Positions 1 through 11,078 of a DNA stretch of 64,000 nucleotides are shown here, piece by piece; positions within the stretch are counted from its first letter, which is position 1, and every line of letters starts with the position of its first letter. The notes under the pieces were generated by a model. It was not told the DNA's origin, ran no database searches, and saw only the letters and a list, made by a program, of their open reading frames with translations. The stretch is from Rhexocercosporidium sp. MPI-PUGE-AT-0058 (lineage: Eukaryota > Ascomycota > Leotiomycetes > Helotiales): positions 1,302,001 to 1,366,000 of the forward strand of contig JAGTJL010000020.1 in the NCBI GenBank assembly GCA_020746875.1, in the 5' to 3' direction. The translations under genes and the position numbers were made by a program.

Positions 1-1018
1 TAGATGGCGATCAGGATCCAAGAGCCCCTTTGGAAAGTGATGGCGGAGAGGAAGAGACGGCCCCAAAGGAGGATCTCGAGGATAGCGACGAGACCCATGG
101 AGGCGTCATAGTATTCCTTGACAAACTTGCCAATGGTGTCGGCGGTTGCGTTGGGCTTCGTAGTGGCCTTGGCGGAGGGGGAGGCTCCTGCGGGGGGGGC
201 GACGCTCTGGGCTGGCTGGAGAGTGGGGATCAGGTTTGTGCGGGTGTAGGTTGCGACGTGGAAGACGGAGTAGATGCCGAAGGGGAGCATCGCGAGGGGG
301 TATTGAGGGGAGAAGAGCCAGACGAGAGCCATAGCTAGATTTGCAAGTCAGAAACAAGACATCATTACGTAGTTGGCTGGAGACATGGACTTACCCAAGT
401 ATTGGACATTCTCATCAGCAGCCAGGGCAAGAGGGCTACCTTGGGCCTTTGCTCCACCTCTCGAGCGAGCACGGAAAGCCTTGTAGACGACAATTCCATA
501 GGTCACAGCCGCCGAAATGAAGGCGGTGCGGTAGGAGAACCTGGCCCATCCCGAGTAGTAGTTGAAGGTGATGTAGGACAAGCCGTATCTGGCGATGCAG
601 AAGAGGAGAGTCAAGTGTCTGTTTGCAAGGTGTCAGCTAGCTTCCTGCGCGTTCCCTCGCACCAGAATATAGGTCTTTGTGGGCGAGGATTGGGAGGTAT
701 GGGTCTGGTGTCAAGCAGGGCCGAATCCATCCTATCCTGAAGCTCAGAAGAACAGGACACCGCTTCAGAAACATATGCCTGCGCCCCCAGCTCCACGATA
801 TGATACCATACACCGCTGCTGTTCAAGGAAGATTGACAAAGGAATAACGTACCCAACGAACCAGGCAACTGTAGAGAAGGGTATCAGCATGTACACATTA
901 GAACGGGCGAGCGAGGTCAGCTCAGGACCGGAGACATGGTGGACTTACACTGGAGAGTCTGCGCGAGTTGCATCAGTCTTTGCTGCAGCGGCAGCGATGC
1001 GGAAGGTGGGGGAGCCAT
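1..1018 (-). CDS. POM33: TMEM33/Pom33-family membrane protein, 3' end outside window
   Basis: The family (yeast Pom33/Per33, fission yeast Tts1, animal TMEM33) consists of ER and nuclear-envelope membrane proteins that help pore-complex distribution and shape ER tubules. Exons on the minus strand are 949-1018, 853-868, 395-618 and 1-334; all joins keep frame and give at least 214 residues. The ATG at 1016-1018 opens MAPPPSASLPLQQRLMQLAQ, a proline-rich start then an amphipathic segment. FAWFVGHLTLLFCIARYGLS follows, and later hydrophobic stretches (ALVWLFSPQYPLAMLPFGIY and one near VAILEILLWGRLF) are separated by an Ala/Pro/Thr linker. Exon 2 is only 16 nt but is needed to join FVG to HLTLL. 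The C-terminus lies beyond base 1. Family membership is inferred from recognised sequence pattern. Confidence 0.85.
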
Positions 1019-2321
1019 TGCTGGGTGTTGAATGGAGGGTCGATGTGTTGAAGAATAGTAGTCTGCAGAGGATGTGTTGTTGTCGGGAATGTCTTGAGGA
1101 GAGAGGGGGGGAGATAGCGAAACGTGGTCTATTTGGTCGGGTGGTGGTGGTGGTGGTGGTGTCGTGTGCAAGAAGAAGAAAGTTGGTGGAAGCGATGTGG
1201 TGGGAGTGCGGGTGGGAAGGGAAGGGAAGAGGAAGCTCTGGTCTGAGGATGGCTGGGGCTGGCTGGTGGGTGGTTAGCTGGATCCCTGTCTCCAAAACGT
1301 CACAAACAAGCTTGGAGCTTGAGCTGAGGGTGAATGGATCAAGAGATAGATGTATGAATGTATGACCGCATTCTTTGTAAATAACGAGCCAACCTACAAG
1401 TCGTAAGAGACAATCAATAAATCAATCAACCAATCAATCAATCAGTCAATCAATTCCTGAATCATTCACTTAAAGGATCAATTATCCATTTATGATTTCA
1501 CGATATCAAAGAATGCAAGATGCAATATTAATATTCCATAATTAAATACCAGCACTCCCTCCTCAAGAAGTTACAGTACGACCAATTGTGCTGCCTTGAT
1601 TCGGCAGTCTGAAGCCACATTGCATTGTATTATATCCCCCGTTGCCCCCTTTCGTCATCGCTGTGGCTCGCCCTCAACCTCGCCCTCGCCCACCAACGTC
1701 AGTCAGTTCGCTAGTCCGTTGCTTGAGCCGTCCTTGATCTTTCACATGCTAGCAACGCAGTGATAATGATAAATGCAGGGGATCAGAGGAATCGATCGGA
1801 TTGAAGAAGGGATCAGGATTAGGATGTCTCTCTCTCCCCTCTCCTGTCATACTAGATTTCATGTACAAGTTCCATCTTTTCAATCTCGTTTCCGGGTGCA
1901 TACATCGTTAGTCAAGGGTTTGGAAGACGGTAAGTATTTCTTATATCTGGGGAAGCTTGTGCGATCACATCAATATGATCCTCAGCTAACGACGAATCAT
2001 GAGGGGTCTATTCCCAGGTTCAGTCCCAGTCCCGGAATCAGGGAACACGGATCAACCAAGCAGGACATTACAATGCATGACATGTTGAATATGGGGAACA
2101 CTGATATCCCCGAACGAACGGAAACAACGTACCAATCACACCTGGCCTTCGAAAGCTTATGTTAAAAGGGGGCGCCTCATCGTAGAGAGATATTTCATTG
2201 TGGTATCTTCCGTAAACGCCAGGATGCCAGGATATGCTACGCCAACATAAAGTCCCTTCCCTCCTCCCTCCTCGCCAATTCCCTTATTATAACCCGAATT
2301 AGAATATGTCGTCAAGTCATC
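1019..2321. other. Intergenic region: POM33 leader and CTK2 downstream region
   Basis: No convincing gene. It holds the POM33 promoter side, including a GTG-triplet run near 1141-1160 (CAC repeats in the POM33 leader), a CAAT tetranucleotide repeat, and the region after the CTK2 stop. Open frames here have no family-like content. Confidence 0.5.
1411..1454. repeat. Imperfect CAAT tetranucleotide repeat
   Basis: About eleven near-consecutive units of CAAT/CAAC/CAGT type are visible. It is a simple sequence repeat upstream of POM33. Confidence 0.85.
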
Positions 2322-4007
2322 TCATCTCCTCGCACGCTTATTATGATAATAACCCCCTCCTCTGTCGAACCCCCCACCTCCCCTATCAAACCCATTCCCT
2401 CTACCAAACCCATTTCGAGGATGATCATGTCTCGGGCCGGCTGGACCCCTCTCCTCCCTCTTAGGTTCAATCGGCTCCTCGACCTCGACCTCATACTCCT
2501 CATACTCCGTCTTGAAGTACTCGGCGGTCGTATCCTTCTCCCTCTTCGCTTGGTCAGAATCAAGCATAAATCGAACAGTGCCATCTTGACCTCTTCCACC
2601 AATACCGCGTCTTCCAGATCCAGAAGATCGGGGACTGAGTGTTGCGGGAGAATTGACGTCTCGGCCGTTGGTGCGGGCATCTGTAGGACTGGCAGGCGTA
2701 GCTGGAGTCTTGGGTGTCTTGACATTAGGTCTCAGGCCATTGATGCGTCGGATCTCGTGTTGCTCAGTGTAGCGCTTCAGAGACGACTCTTCCATTTCCT
2801 TGTTGATGGCTATCCTGAGCTGGATGAACTGCTCGACATTGTAATGCGCACCGACGAGCGATTGTTTTGGCCAGTGGATATAAAGATCAAGTAGGTCCAG
2901 GATAGTCTCTAGTATTTCATTCCTCGATGTGTGCCACTTCCGGTATTTGGGTGATCTTTCACCCCGGATAGCAGTCTGCTGCTTCTCAAGAAGTAAAGTC
3001 GCGAGTTCCATGCACGAAAAAGCCATCGTTGAACACGTCTGCTTCAGAGGCGCAAAGGTTCGGTAAAGGTCGATCATCATGTTGTAGGCCACTCTCGTAA
3101 GATCCTTCTCGATACCGGCTTCGTTCGCAAGTTTGAATAGATGAACATGGGGATATCGAACGCGGAAGTCGAAGTCGGAAGCCTCGAGCATGAGCCGTTC
3201 AAGACCGATGATAATTTTGGAGGGGTTGTCAAATGCCTGTAGATATCAGCTGCTGGATTCTTCCTCTTTCCTGAGATCCGACTCACCACATCATCTGGAC
3301 TCAAGTGGTCTGCAGGCGAAACCTTGATGTTATGCGCAGCACATAATATCTCCTTTGACTTTTTCAGCGTATCTTCGATCTTGCAAGCCGTCAACAACGC
3401 TGCAGCAGCTGCGTCTTGGAACTGGTATTCATTATCCTTGTGAGCCAGGCGGAATTTGTGATAGTAATGGGCAGCAGTGCAGAACGTGCGAACAGGTCTA
3501 TTATTATTAGCAACCAGGACCCAGGTTTCGGCGCCGGAGTAGAAGGTTTTACAATTGCAAAGCAGTTCGAACATCGTTGATCCACTGCACACCCTGAAGT
3601 CTAAAGTTATCCTCGCGTGTTGGATTGGTGCCCGTCACTATCATCTGGTTCTGCAGCTGTTGCTGGAATAGGTAGACCTGCGAGACATTGATGAAGGAGG
3701 GAGGGGGACCCGTAGGATTTGGTACAACGACTGCTGGAGCCATCTCGAATGCCTTGGAGTATGGTCCGATTCGATGTGCTTGAGGCGGTGTTGGAGTACT
3801 CGTAGTCTTCTCGGAAGTCCTGGTCGCAGGAGTCTTCGGGGTAGTAGTAGTAACGTTGACTCGAGGGGGTGCTGCTCGCAGTGCCAATGTGGTGGCAGAA
3901 TTGTTCGACGCAGGAGTCTGCTGCTCAGGAATATCAGAATCGGCTGAAGATTCGGGGACTGGTTCTCGATTCCACATCCGAGCGCGGCCATTGCTACCCC
4001 GATACAT
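2322..4007 (-). CDS. CTK2: CTD kinase subunit beta (CTDK-I cyclin, Ctk2-like)
   Basis: This is the cyclin subunit of CTDK-I, the nuclear kinase (with Ctk1 and Ctk3) that phosphorylates the RNA polymerase II C-terminal domain. Exons on the minus strand are 3553-4007, 3287-3497 and 2322-3236, giving 526 residues with all three in phase. A disordered Ser/Thr/Pro N-terminus of about 110 residues leads to a cyclin box starting at SQVYLFQQQLQNQMIVTGTN and continuing through RTFCTAAHYYHKFRL and AAAALLTACKIEDTLKKSKE. A second cyclin fold (ILEASDFDFRVRYPH-like region, then DLTRVAYNMMIDLYRT) follows. The C-terminal 150 residues are charged, ending in a Gly-Arg-rich tail. The ATG at 4005-4007 is the first in the open frame. 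Cyclin K/L-type proteins are the alternative, but the long insert and fungal layout favour Ctk2. Confidence 0.85.
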
Positions 4008-4671
4008 TTTTGGTGGTGGGTCGTTGATTGGTTGCGATGGTCATTGAGTAGCCTTGCAGCCTTATCGATAAGACATGAACAGCCCAGCCCATTCAGCCTT
4101 GAGCTAAAGGACCGACTCGTTGTCTGAGCTTCCAAGCTTGTAGGACTAAAGAAGAGTTTCGATATGGGAAGGTGATGCGAGTTGGCCGGATGTAAAGCTT
4201 GTGTTTGATGTGATTTCTAGACCGAGTAAAATTCATTTTGTGGTAGGAGCTGTCTTGATTTACCCCACCAGCTCCTGCCGTGCCCTATCGAGGAGTTTTC
4301 AAATCAACAGCTTCATCTGAGCAAAGGAGAGATTCCGAGAGAATGATGTTTCATTGCATGTTTATAATCAAAGCAGGTGATAAGACTAATGAGGTAATAC
4401 TTGATACATGAATACATTGCTAGTAACGCGCCTAGTGTCCCCCTTCCCGAATTCCAGATTCCACTCATTCATGTTCATCAATCGTTACCGACCATGCAAT
4501 TTTCGTGTTCACTGCAAGGATACCGCCCTCAATGCCAAGTAACAATATCCCATTCCACCCCATCCAAACGCCAGAAATCCAAGGTGAGCATGCAGAGCAA
4601 TCCATATATTCCCCCACGACAATACCACCATCGATCCTCCTCACCTCCCATCAACACCCCCTAAACACCCC
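4008..4671. other. Intergenic: CTK2 promoter side
   Basis: This 664-bp gap lies between the CTK2 start and the stop of the small gene at 4672. I see no coding pattern, RNA gene or strong repeat. Confidence 0.5.
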
Positions 4672-5049
4672 CTAAACCTTCCTCGTCCCTTCGCCACCCT
4701 CAGTAAAACCTGCTCCCTGACTCGGCTCCACCTCCACCATCTCTGCCTTATAAACGTCCCTCTTATACTCCTCCCTATTCCAACTCTGCACACGCTTAAA
4801 ATTCGGCTTCCAGCCCTCAGTCGGACTAGGCAGGACTTCGCCTTGTGAGTTGCGTCTGCCGTCGGGTATGCTAGCGTGAGTGGTGGTGTTTGGGGAGATG
4901 GGAGAGTAGGTTGCGTATTGTTGTGCTTGGGCGTTGGCGTTGTTGGATGAGGTGTGGATTGGGAGATCCTGTGGGAGACAACCTCCGGATTTGTCGGGGC
5001 CGGTTGTGAAGGGATCGGAGAAGGGTGGTTGGGAGGTTGAGGATGACAT
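4672..5049 (-). CDS. Small conserved fungal protein of unknown function, 125 aa
   Basis: A single-exon frame from the ATG at 5047-5049 to the stop at 4672. The N-terminal 80 residues are Ser/Pro/Asn-rich and probably disordered. The C-terminal part carries a compact charged segment, GWKPNFKRVQSWNREEYKRD, followed by VYKAEM and a short acidic, Gly-rich tail. The aromatic-plus-basic block (W-KP-F-RVQSW) resembles a motif in small uncharacterised ascomycete proteins, which is a recollection and not a database result. There is no signal peptide or membrane segment. Confidence rests on the uninterrupted frame and the contrast between the variable N-terminus and ordered C-terminal block. Confidence 0.65.
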   Translation of the reverse strand: MSSSTSQPPFSDPFTTGPDKSGGCLPQDLPIHTSSNNANAQAQQYATYSPISPNTTTHASIPDGRRNSQGEVLPSPTEGWKPNFKRVQSWNREEYKRDVYKAEMVEVEPSQGAGFTEGGEGTRKV

Positions 5050-6829
5050 TGTCTATTTTCGATGGTAATTATCTTGGTTGATTGTTTGTTTCTCGGTATT
5101 GTTTTCGTACTTGCTTTCGTTATGTTCGTTGTGAAAGTGTTGATATAGTTGCAAGAATTGCAGATGAAATATCTGAAAGTAGGTCGTCAGAAACCCGCTT
5201 CGTACTTAAAACGGAAGCTGCAGACAACAATGAATCAAGAATCAATAGACTTACCTTCTTCAAGAATGTTCGTGCCCGCGTGTACCTTCAATCATTACAG
5301 CGGGGTAAGCACGCTTCTTATACCACCTTGCATTTCCCCTCCTCTCGCCCTCCCGTTGTGGTGGCAACAACGGCAAGCCTCATCACGATCCCTTGTAGGA
5401 ACATGCCATCAATCACCTTTTATTGACTAAGAAGAACCCACCTCTTTGCCTATCATATGAGGTAGCCAATTGCACATTCGTCCCATACATGGTATGGGAT
5501 GATCGAGCGTGCAAAGAACGTGAGATCGCCCGGTCTGGCCTGGCCTGGTCCGGCTCGCCCCTCTCATATTGATACCGGGCAAACGAGGGGAAGCATGAGC
5601 ATGCTGCACGAGCACATGTTTTTGTCTGTGAGAGAGGGCGAGGAAGCTTGGAAAGTTGGTCTTTAAAGCTGCCAGAGCTCTTTTTTCAGGGGTTCAATGG
5701 TTCAATGGGGGCGAATTTAGTGCGGGGTAGGTAGATCCCCCTGTTATGAGTGGGGTGATATTAAGCGATTCGCTTAGTGGTTTGTTTTGTTTGTGTTCTA
5801 CTTCTATCTGGGCTAACATATTGTGCATTTGACAGCTTGTGGAGAAGTCATAGTGAGGTACAAGTACTATTATTTTTATTCTGTGATTGGATCGGTAAAC
5901 TTCCTCCTGTCTTCAATTAATAAGCTAACTGGATCGAAGTATCTACCACGAAGCCAAAGTGCCAGTCCCTGACTCTAACTCGGTTTCCTTACTATAGACA
6001 GTAAAAAGTTCCACAACGAAGTAATTCAATGGTGGATCATAAGTGGAGATATTTTCAGTCTTATTATAGAGGAATGGATCAAGCTGCTCATAGACACCAA
6101 TCAAATTAGACGGCATTGTTTACTTTTTCTTATACTCACCTTGCATCAGCAAAACACAGATCAACTTACTGCAGCTCTGCTACATATCAGGATCTTGAGT
6201 GCGTACAGCGCAGTCTTTCATCCTTTTTATTCTACCATCAATTACCCCATCTCCAGGTAGTTGACTTTCAAAATTCATTCTACAGAGACCATTCAATTGT
6301 GGCTTGATTGAATCTTGATGTGCTGTATTCAAAACGTTGAATACTGGAAGGGATTTCGCACTAGTGGCGTCCTCTTTTCCAATGTTATAAATAACGAAAC
6401 TCTCACCCAGCTACCTTCCTCTCAACAACAACACAGATTACAAAGTTGCCTCGAGTCAAGGTTCGACCAATTAGCCTGACTTCAACCCTTTACCCCAGCT
6501 CCCCCCTATCTGGTCAATTAGCCAAGGACACCTCCATCCAACAGTCTTATCTTCAGCTTCTTTAACTTCCTTAACTTCTATATTTTTATGTGTTCAAAAG
6601 TACCTCGACTCATCTAATAGCCACTAAGTCTAGCTAGATACGCATTCTTATCCCTTAGATAGCAGCATTCGGACTGCATCGAAAGTGAGATTCTCGGATC
6701 TGCAACTTCTATCTCATCATCTACCTCAAGCGTCTTCCGAAGTTCAGTCTCTCTCAAGGTAAGGTTTTCCCCCTGTCCTCGTCAGTGGTGAGCCGAAATT
6801 ATCAGTTCTAACACTCTACTCAGACCAAA
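5050..6829. promoter_or_regulatory. Divergent upstream region, with a 5'-UTR intron before the BTB-like gene
   Basis: The 1.8-kb gap separates the small minus-strand gene from the BTB-like gene. A likely 5'-UTR intron spans 6759-6823: donor GTAAGG, branch-like CTAACAC, acceptor CTCAG six bases before the ATG at 6830. A TATA-like TTATAAATAA lies near 6384-6394. Several short frames in 5082-5615 and 6116-6307 have no protein-like character. Confidence 0.5.
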
Positions 6830-7921
6830 ATGGCTGCTTTGTCTCTGATTGAAGGTGAAGAGAGCGAAGCATTCTTGGAAAAGTCAGTTACCACTCCTCC
6901 GACATCATCTCCACCACTTCTGACATTCATTAGACTCCATTCGTCCAAGATTTTCGAGATCCCCTTTCCAGCTCGAGGGGCTCAAGCAGCTACCACCGTC
7001 CGATTCCCTGCATTCCTAGCTTGTCAATTCTCTACTCGCTTTCGGGAAGCCAACGACATCATGATTGTTACGTCAAACAACACAGTGACTCTGGAATGGA
7101 TCTTTGGATGTTCCAAGAAAGTTAAGCGTTTCCAGAAATTGCTCATGGGTGGCACGCAAATGGCTGGTGGAACTTTGATTGACCTCTTTAACGCCTTTGT
7201 TAAATGGCTCTACACAGAAAAGCTGTATTACACAGAGGGTGGCTATAGCTTCTACGACATGTTACGACTGGCTGAAGTCATTGGTGCTCCAAAGCTGTAT
7301 AATGCTGCGCTACGCAACCTCTCCACGGCATGTTCTTGGTTCGAGGACATTTATGAGCTGCAGCCTCAATACTGTTTCACCGAATACGCCTCATTGAAGG
7401 ATTGCATGGCCGGTGTCAATATCCAAAACAGTGGCCCAATATGGAAGAGAGAGGAATATTGGGAAGATAGAAAGCGGCTTTTGTTCACCTTGGACTGCGC
7501 AGTTTGGGATTTCAGTATATACCCAAGCTACGAGACAATACGCAGAGGTGGGGACCTTGCCGTTCTCCTTGGCCTTCGATTGCGGTATTACAACGGAGAA
7601 AACTACGCTAGAGATCCTGATTTTATCCATCATTATCTTATGGATGAAACCCTTCCGGAATATCCTTCACCTCTCCTCCCAGGAAACTGGAACGGCAATG
7701 CAGAGGCTTTACCTGAAAATGACGTTGCACTTACAACAAGTGGACGTTCCAGGGCCTGTCATTCTATTATCATCCAAGAGAATGAAGCTTTCCCAGATGT
7801 ACCCATGAGCCGGAACACTCCGCGCATCAAACGAGAAGATATCCAGGATGACATACTTTTACTAGACATCCCCAACAGATCCAACCACAGCAAGAAGCGT
7901 GCTCGTCCAAGTGGCTGTTAG
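6830..7921 (+). CDS. BTB/POZ-like fungal protein, 363 aa
   Basis: A single coding exon, 363 residues. After a short acidic N-terminus, residues about 30-130 have the order of a divergent BTB/POZ fold: an IRLHSSKIFEIPFP strand-turn-strand, a PAFLACQFSTRFREAND helix, and LIDLFNAFVKWLYTEKLYY, which matches the typical fungal BTB segment before the last helices (area/F-x-x-W-L-Y-T). DMLRLAEVIGAPKLYNAALR then fits the helices following the BTB core. The C-terminal 80 residues are Ser/Pro/Lys-rich, ending in a basic RSNHSKKRARPSGC that could act as a nuclear signal. BTB proteins usually act as adaptors (for example to cullin-3); that function is inference. A decayed paralogue follows in tandem at 9355-10349. 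Confidence 0.75.
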   Translation: MAALSLIEGEESEAFLEKSVTTPPTSSPPLLTFIRLHSSKIFEIPFPARGAQAATTVRFPAFLACQFSTRFREANDIMIVTSNNTVTLEWIFGCSKKVKRFQKLLMGGTQMAGGTLIDLFNAFVKWLYTEKLYYTEGGYSFYDMLRLAEVIGAPKLYNAALRNLSTACSWFEDIYELQPQYCFTEYASLKDCMAGVNIQNSGPIWKREEYWEDRKRLLFTLDCAVWDFSIYPSYETIRRGGDLAVLLGLRLRYYNGENYARDPDFIHHYLMDETLPEYPSPLLPGNWNGNAEALPENDVALTTSGRSRACHSIIIQENEAFPDVPMSRNTPRIKREDIQDDILLLDIPNRSNHSKKRARPSGC

Positions 7922-9354
7922 GGAGATCATGATGCTGATGACAGCGGTTCTGAATCCAGTGCTACACGACAAAGACTATTTTTCACCGAGTCCATAGCGA
8001 TTTCGGAATGATGGACTTTGAATACCGAATTCAGTATGTCTAGAGCCACCTTCGGCTTTACTGGTATGCAGGTATGCTGGTCAACTTCATCTGATCCTTA
8101 ATTAAGCGCTATCCTGCCCATTGCATGACAATACCTCCGGAGAGGCGTTGGGCTTTCTAGCAATAAAAGCGGGCAGCAATCTCACGCTGTTGGCTGCTGC
8201 CTCCGAAATCCTAGCATTTAACTGCTTGGATTTTATTTCTCTTCCAAGCTTGGAGCTAGTGAAGGGGAAAGGAGATGTGTCAGCGGTAGAAAAACAGACC
8301 ACCATCTTTTCACTTTTTATCATCCAAAAATATAGATGCGTGGAGGGTGGGTTGTAGCAGGGAAATTTGTCACCCCTAAGGAACTGGACAGTAATCAATT
8401 TCTTTTTTCTTTTACAAAATGGAGGTTTGAGCAGGGGAGATCATGGCGGAGACGTCCGTCAAGTCTAGCAAATACAACGGTTGTCTATTCACATTCATCG
8501 TAGAAACCTGCTTGCAGCTTTGAGCTCATTCTCTGCTTAAAATAAAACTAGAGATGAATTATATCATAAATGTTTGTCATTCTGACCTTACTGTTTCTTC
8601 TGAACTGCTTGGTTTGGAGCGGACTAAACAAAAAAGTCAACGACCTTAATTTCGCTGGAGGACAGCTAGCATTGGAACTCACCAGGAGATTTGTAGCTCA
8701 AGAAGCCGCGAGAGATTCTTATCATCTTATCTTTCTTTGCAACGCTGTTAACATCAACAAGTATCTTATTCCCAGGTCACCCAAGACCCAGCACCTACAG
8801 TGCCGCCAGCCATGGTTCGGAAGAGGCCAAGATCTCTCAGCCAAGAGTCTCTTTGAACACTGCCCAAGAACTTCGTCAAAAGTGATGATTCGACACGTGC
8901 GAGTTGAAAGCAAGTGTTCCAATGGAGCAAATGCATTACAGGAAGCATTTCTACATCGTAAACTCTTGTAACGTGGGCAATTTAAGAGCCGCAACAGCCC
9001 CAACTCTTACGTTATCCAATTGCTGACAACAAAAGGACAGTACGAGTTACGATGGACAGATCCAACCTTCGCTACTTCTTATAGCCCGAGATCCGAGCTA
9101 TACGAATGCATGAAATACAGCGTCCTCTTCCGTCTTAGATGAGCTCTGGTTCTCTGGTTGGTCGTTCTCGCTTAGCAGCTGCACTCATCGTGCCTTCTAT
9201 GTTTGGAGGCATCCCTTCCTTCCTGATACAGCCTTCTAAGCTGTATCCTAAATTGCTTGCTAATTCTGTTAATCTTCGCCTCCCTGTTCGTCTCTCTTCA
9301 ATATCACCGCCAACAACAAGCTCTGAGCTCCAACATCGACATCGACCAGGTAGA
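7922..9354. other. Intergenic between tandem BTB-like paralogues
   Basis: No supported gene in 1.4 kb. Open frames near 8102-8398 and 8570-8971 look random in composition. It should hold the 3' end of the first BTB-like transcript and the former promoter of the second copy. Confidence 0.5.
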
Positions 9355-10349
9355 ATGGCAGCAGACTCGCTCATCAATGAGATGGATGGCACAGGCTTCA
9401 TGGAGAGGTTTGTGGACTCCGCCTCGACGAAAGAGCAACTTGTGCTGACTATCTATAGACTCCGCAGCTCGGTGATGATTGAGATTAAGTGTTCAAGCAA
9501 TAACAGCGATGGGGATGTCATTGTTCGAATCCCTGAAGCCATAGCATGTTCTCTTTCCGTCCATATATCTAAGTTGGTTGGCACTGAAAGTGATCTTCGA
9601 AGATCAATAACCATTGAGGACCTAATGGGTGGAGATGTAACATAGGCGGAGCTCACGGACCAACTTGGAAGCGGCACCGTCTTTGACTACCTCACTTGGT
9701 TCGTTCAATGGATCTACACCTCGAAGCTGGAATACAAGAAGGGGTTGCAATTCTTTGGGATGTGGATCTTTGCCTGAAGATTGAGTGCCCCAGACTCCAA
9801 AATGCGGCTGTGGGAATGCTATGTCGCGATGCTTGCTGGCGCTCCAATGTCTCTCTGGAGGAAAAGAGGATGCAGTATTACTTTGCCCACAACCACTTCG
9901 CCCACTATGTACTCTACTGTGGAAAGAGTTCCGGATATTGGGATAATCCATGGTTTGACGGATTCAAGAATAGTGGTGAGATGGACAGCCTATACTGGGA
10001 GGATAAGAAGCGCTTGTTGTTTCTGCTGGATTGTGCGGCGTACTTCGGCCCAGGTGATCGCAGAGTTCGCGGAATTCTGCACGCGAACGAAGTTCTGCTG
10101 ATACAGGTCATGAAACGAATGGTTGGTCTTGCCAAGCAGGGAGGCGACATATGCCCTTGGGACCCTGAGAACATTTCCAGATATCTCGTGGCTGAACAGA
10201 TCTTCGATGCGACGGTCAAGGAGGAGACAACGCTACATACACCTCTTCGAAAGCGGCAACACAGCACAGCAGCGCCGTTGTTGCGAACGGTAGCCACAAG
10301 CGCATCAAGTCAGCTCAAGTACGGAATTCCACAGCAAGTAAGGAACTGA
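9355..10349 (+). pseudogene. Decayed tandem paralogue of the BTB-like gene
   Basis: From the ATG at 9355 the start MAADSLINEMDGTGFMERFV matches the start of the neighbouring intact protein (MAALSLIEGEESEAFLEKSV) position by position. The BTB-like order is retained (RSSVMIEIKC, IPEAIACSLSVHISKLVG, FDYLTWFVQWIYTSKLEY). Two lesions break it: an in-frame TAG at 9643-9645, and a 1-nt frame change near 9768-9780 after GLQFFGMWIFA, where the frame carrying LKIECPRLQNAAVGML takes over. Downstream YWEDKKRLLFLLDCA aligns with YWEDRKRLLFTLDCA of the intact copy, and the frame ends at 10349. No GT-AG intron of plausible size removes the stop or repairs the frame. A sequencing error could explain one lesion, less easily both. 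Confidence 0.75.
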
Positions 10350-11078
10350 CTCTCGGAATTTTTCATGGACTGAGCTCAGATGATGAAGAGGACCAAGTTA
10401 CAATTTGGGAATGACAACAGGCTGGTCACGGAGCGGAGCCTGTAGAGAATTTTGTGCTTATTGGGGCTGGATCTTTGTACCATTGTGGCTTTACACTTAT
10501 GGGATCAACGTTGCTGGCATGTGGCTGTGGTGGGACGGTTAGATGTCTTTCAGATTCGAGCAAGGGCCGAGGAAATGCTGTGGTTCATGAATTTAGCTAC
10601 TCTAGCATCTATCTGGCTTGCTTGTTGGTTGTTAAGTCATGAGTCTCTGATACACTAGAGTTAAAAGCACCATCCTAGTTTAATTGAAAATATAATCTAG
10701 CTGAGACTTTTCAATCGTACAGCTCTTCTACGATTGGTGACACGCTCCGAAGAAGATCGTAATGAGGAAAATTCAAGAATTGCACAGAATCGCTGACATT
10801 TTATTCTGCCTTTTTCGGTCCCAGTTTGACCCAGAGGCTTAATATTTTGAAGTGAATCTGTCTACTTTCAAACATGACCGAGGAAAGCTTTATCAGCACG
10901 ACGCACTCTGAACACCCCCATGTTCAATCAAGACACCAAAAGCCATACGATGATCCATAAATCACTAATACCTACGTCGGCGACTGTTGGCCGTGGCTCG
11001 CCTTTGCTTTCTGCACCTCTTTGAACTCTCCTGCAAAATTTCAGTTCATCGACCCTCTCCGATGTTCAATGTATGATA
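10350..11078. other. Intergenic, no feature seen
   Basis: This is the space between the decayed BTB-like copy and the convergent NmrA-like stop codon. Frames at 10452-10658 are short and lack protein-like pattern. Confidence 0.5.

Noticed and set aside
1773..2165. Plus-strand 130-codon frame downstream of CTK2
   Set aside because: No protein-like pattern; it lies in a probable untranslated region.
8570..8971. Plus-strand 133-codon frame between the BTB-like copies
   Set aside because: It has a hydrophobic start but no family pattern, and a competing frame on the other strand; it reads like chance.
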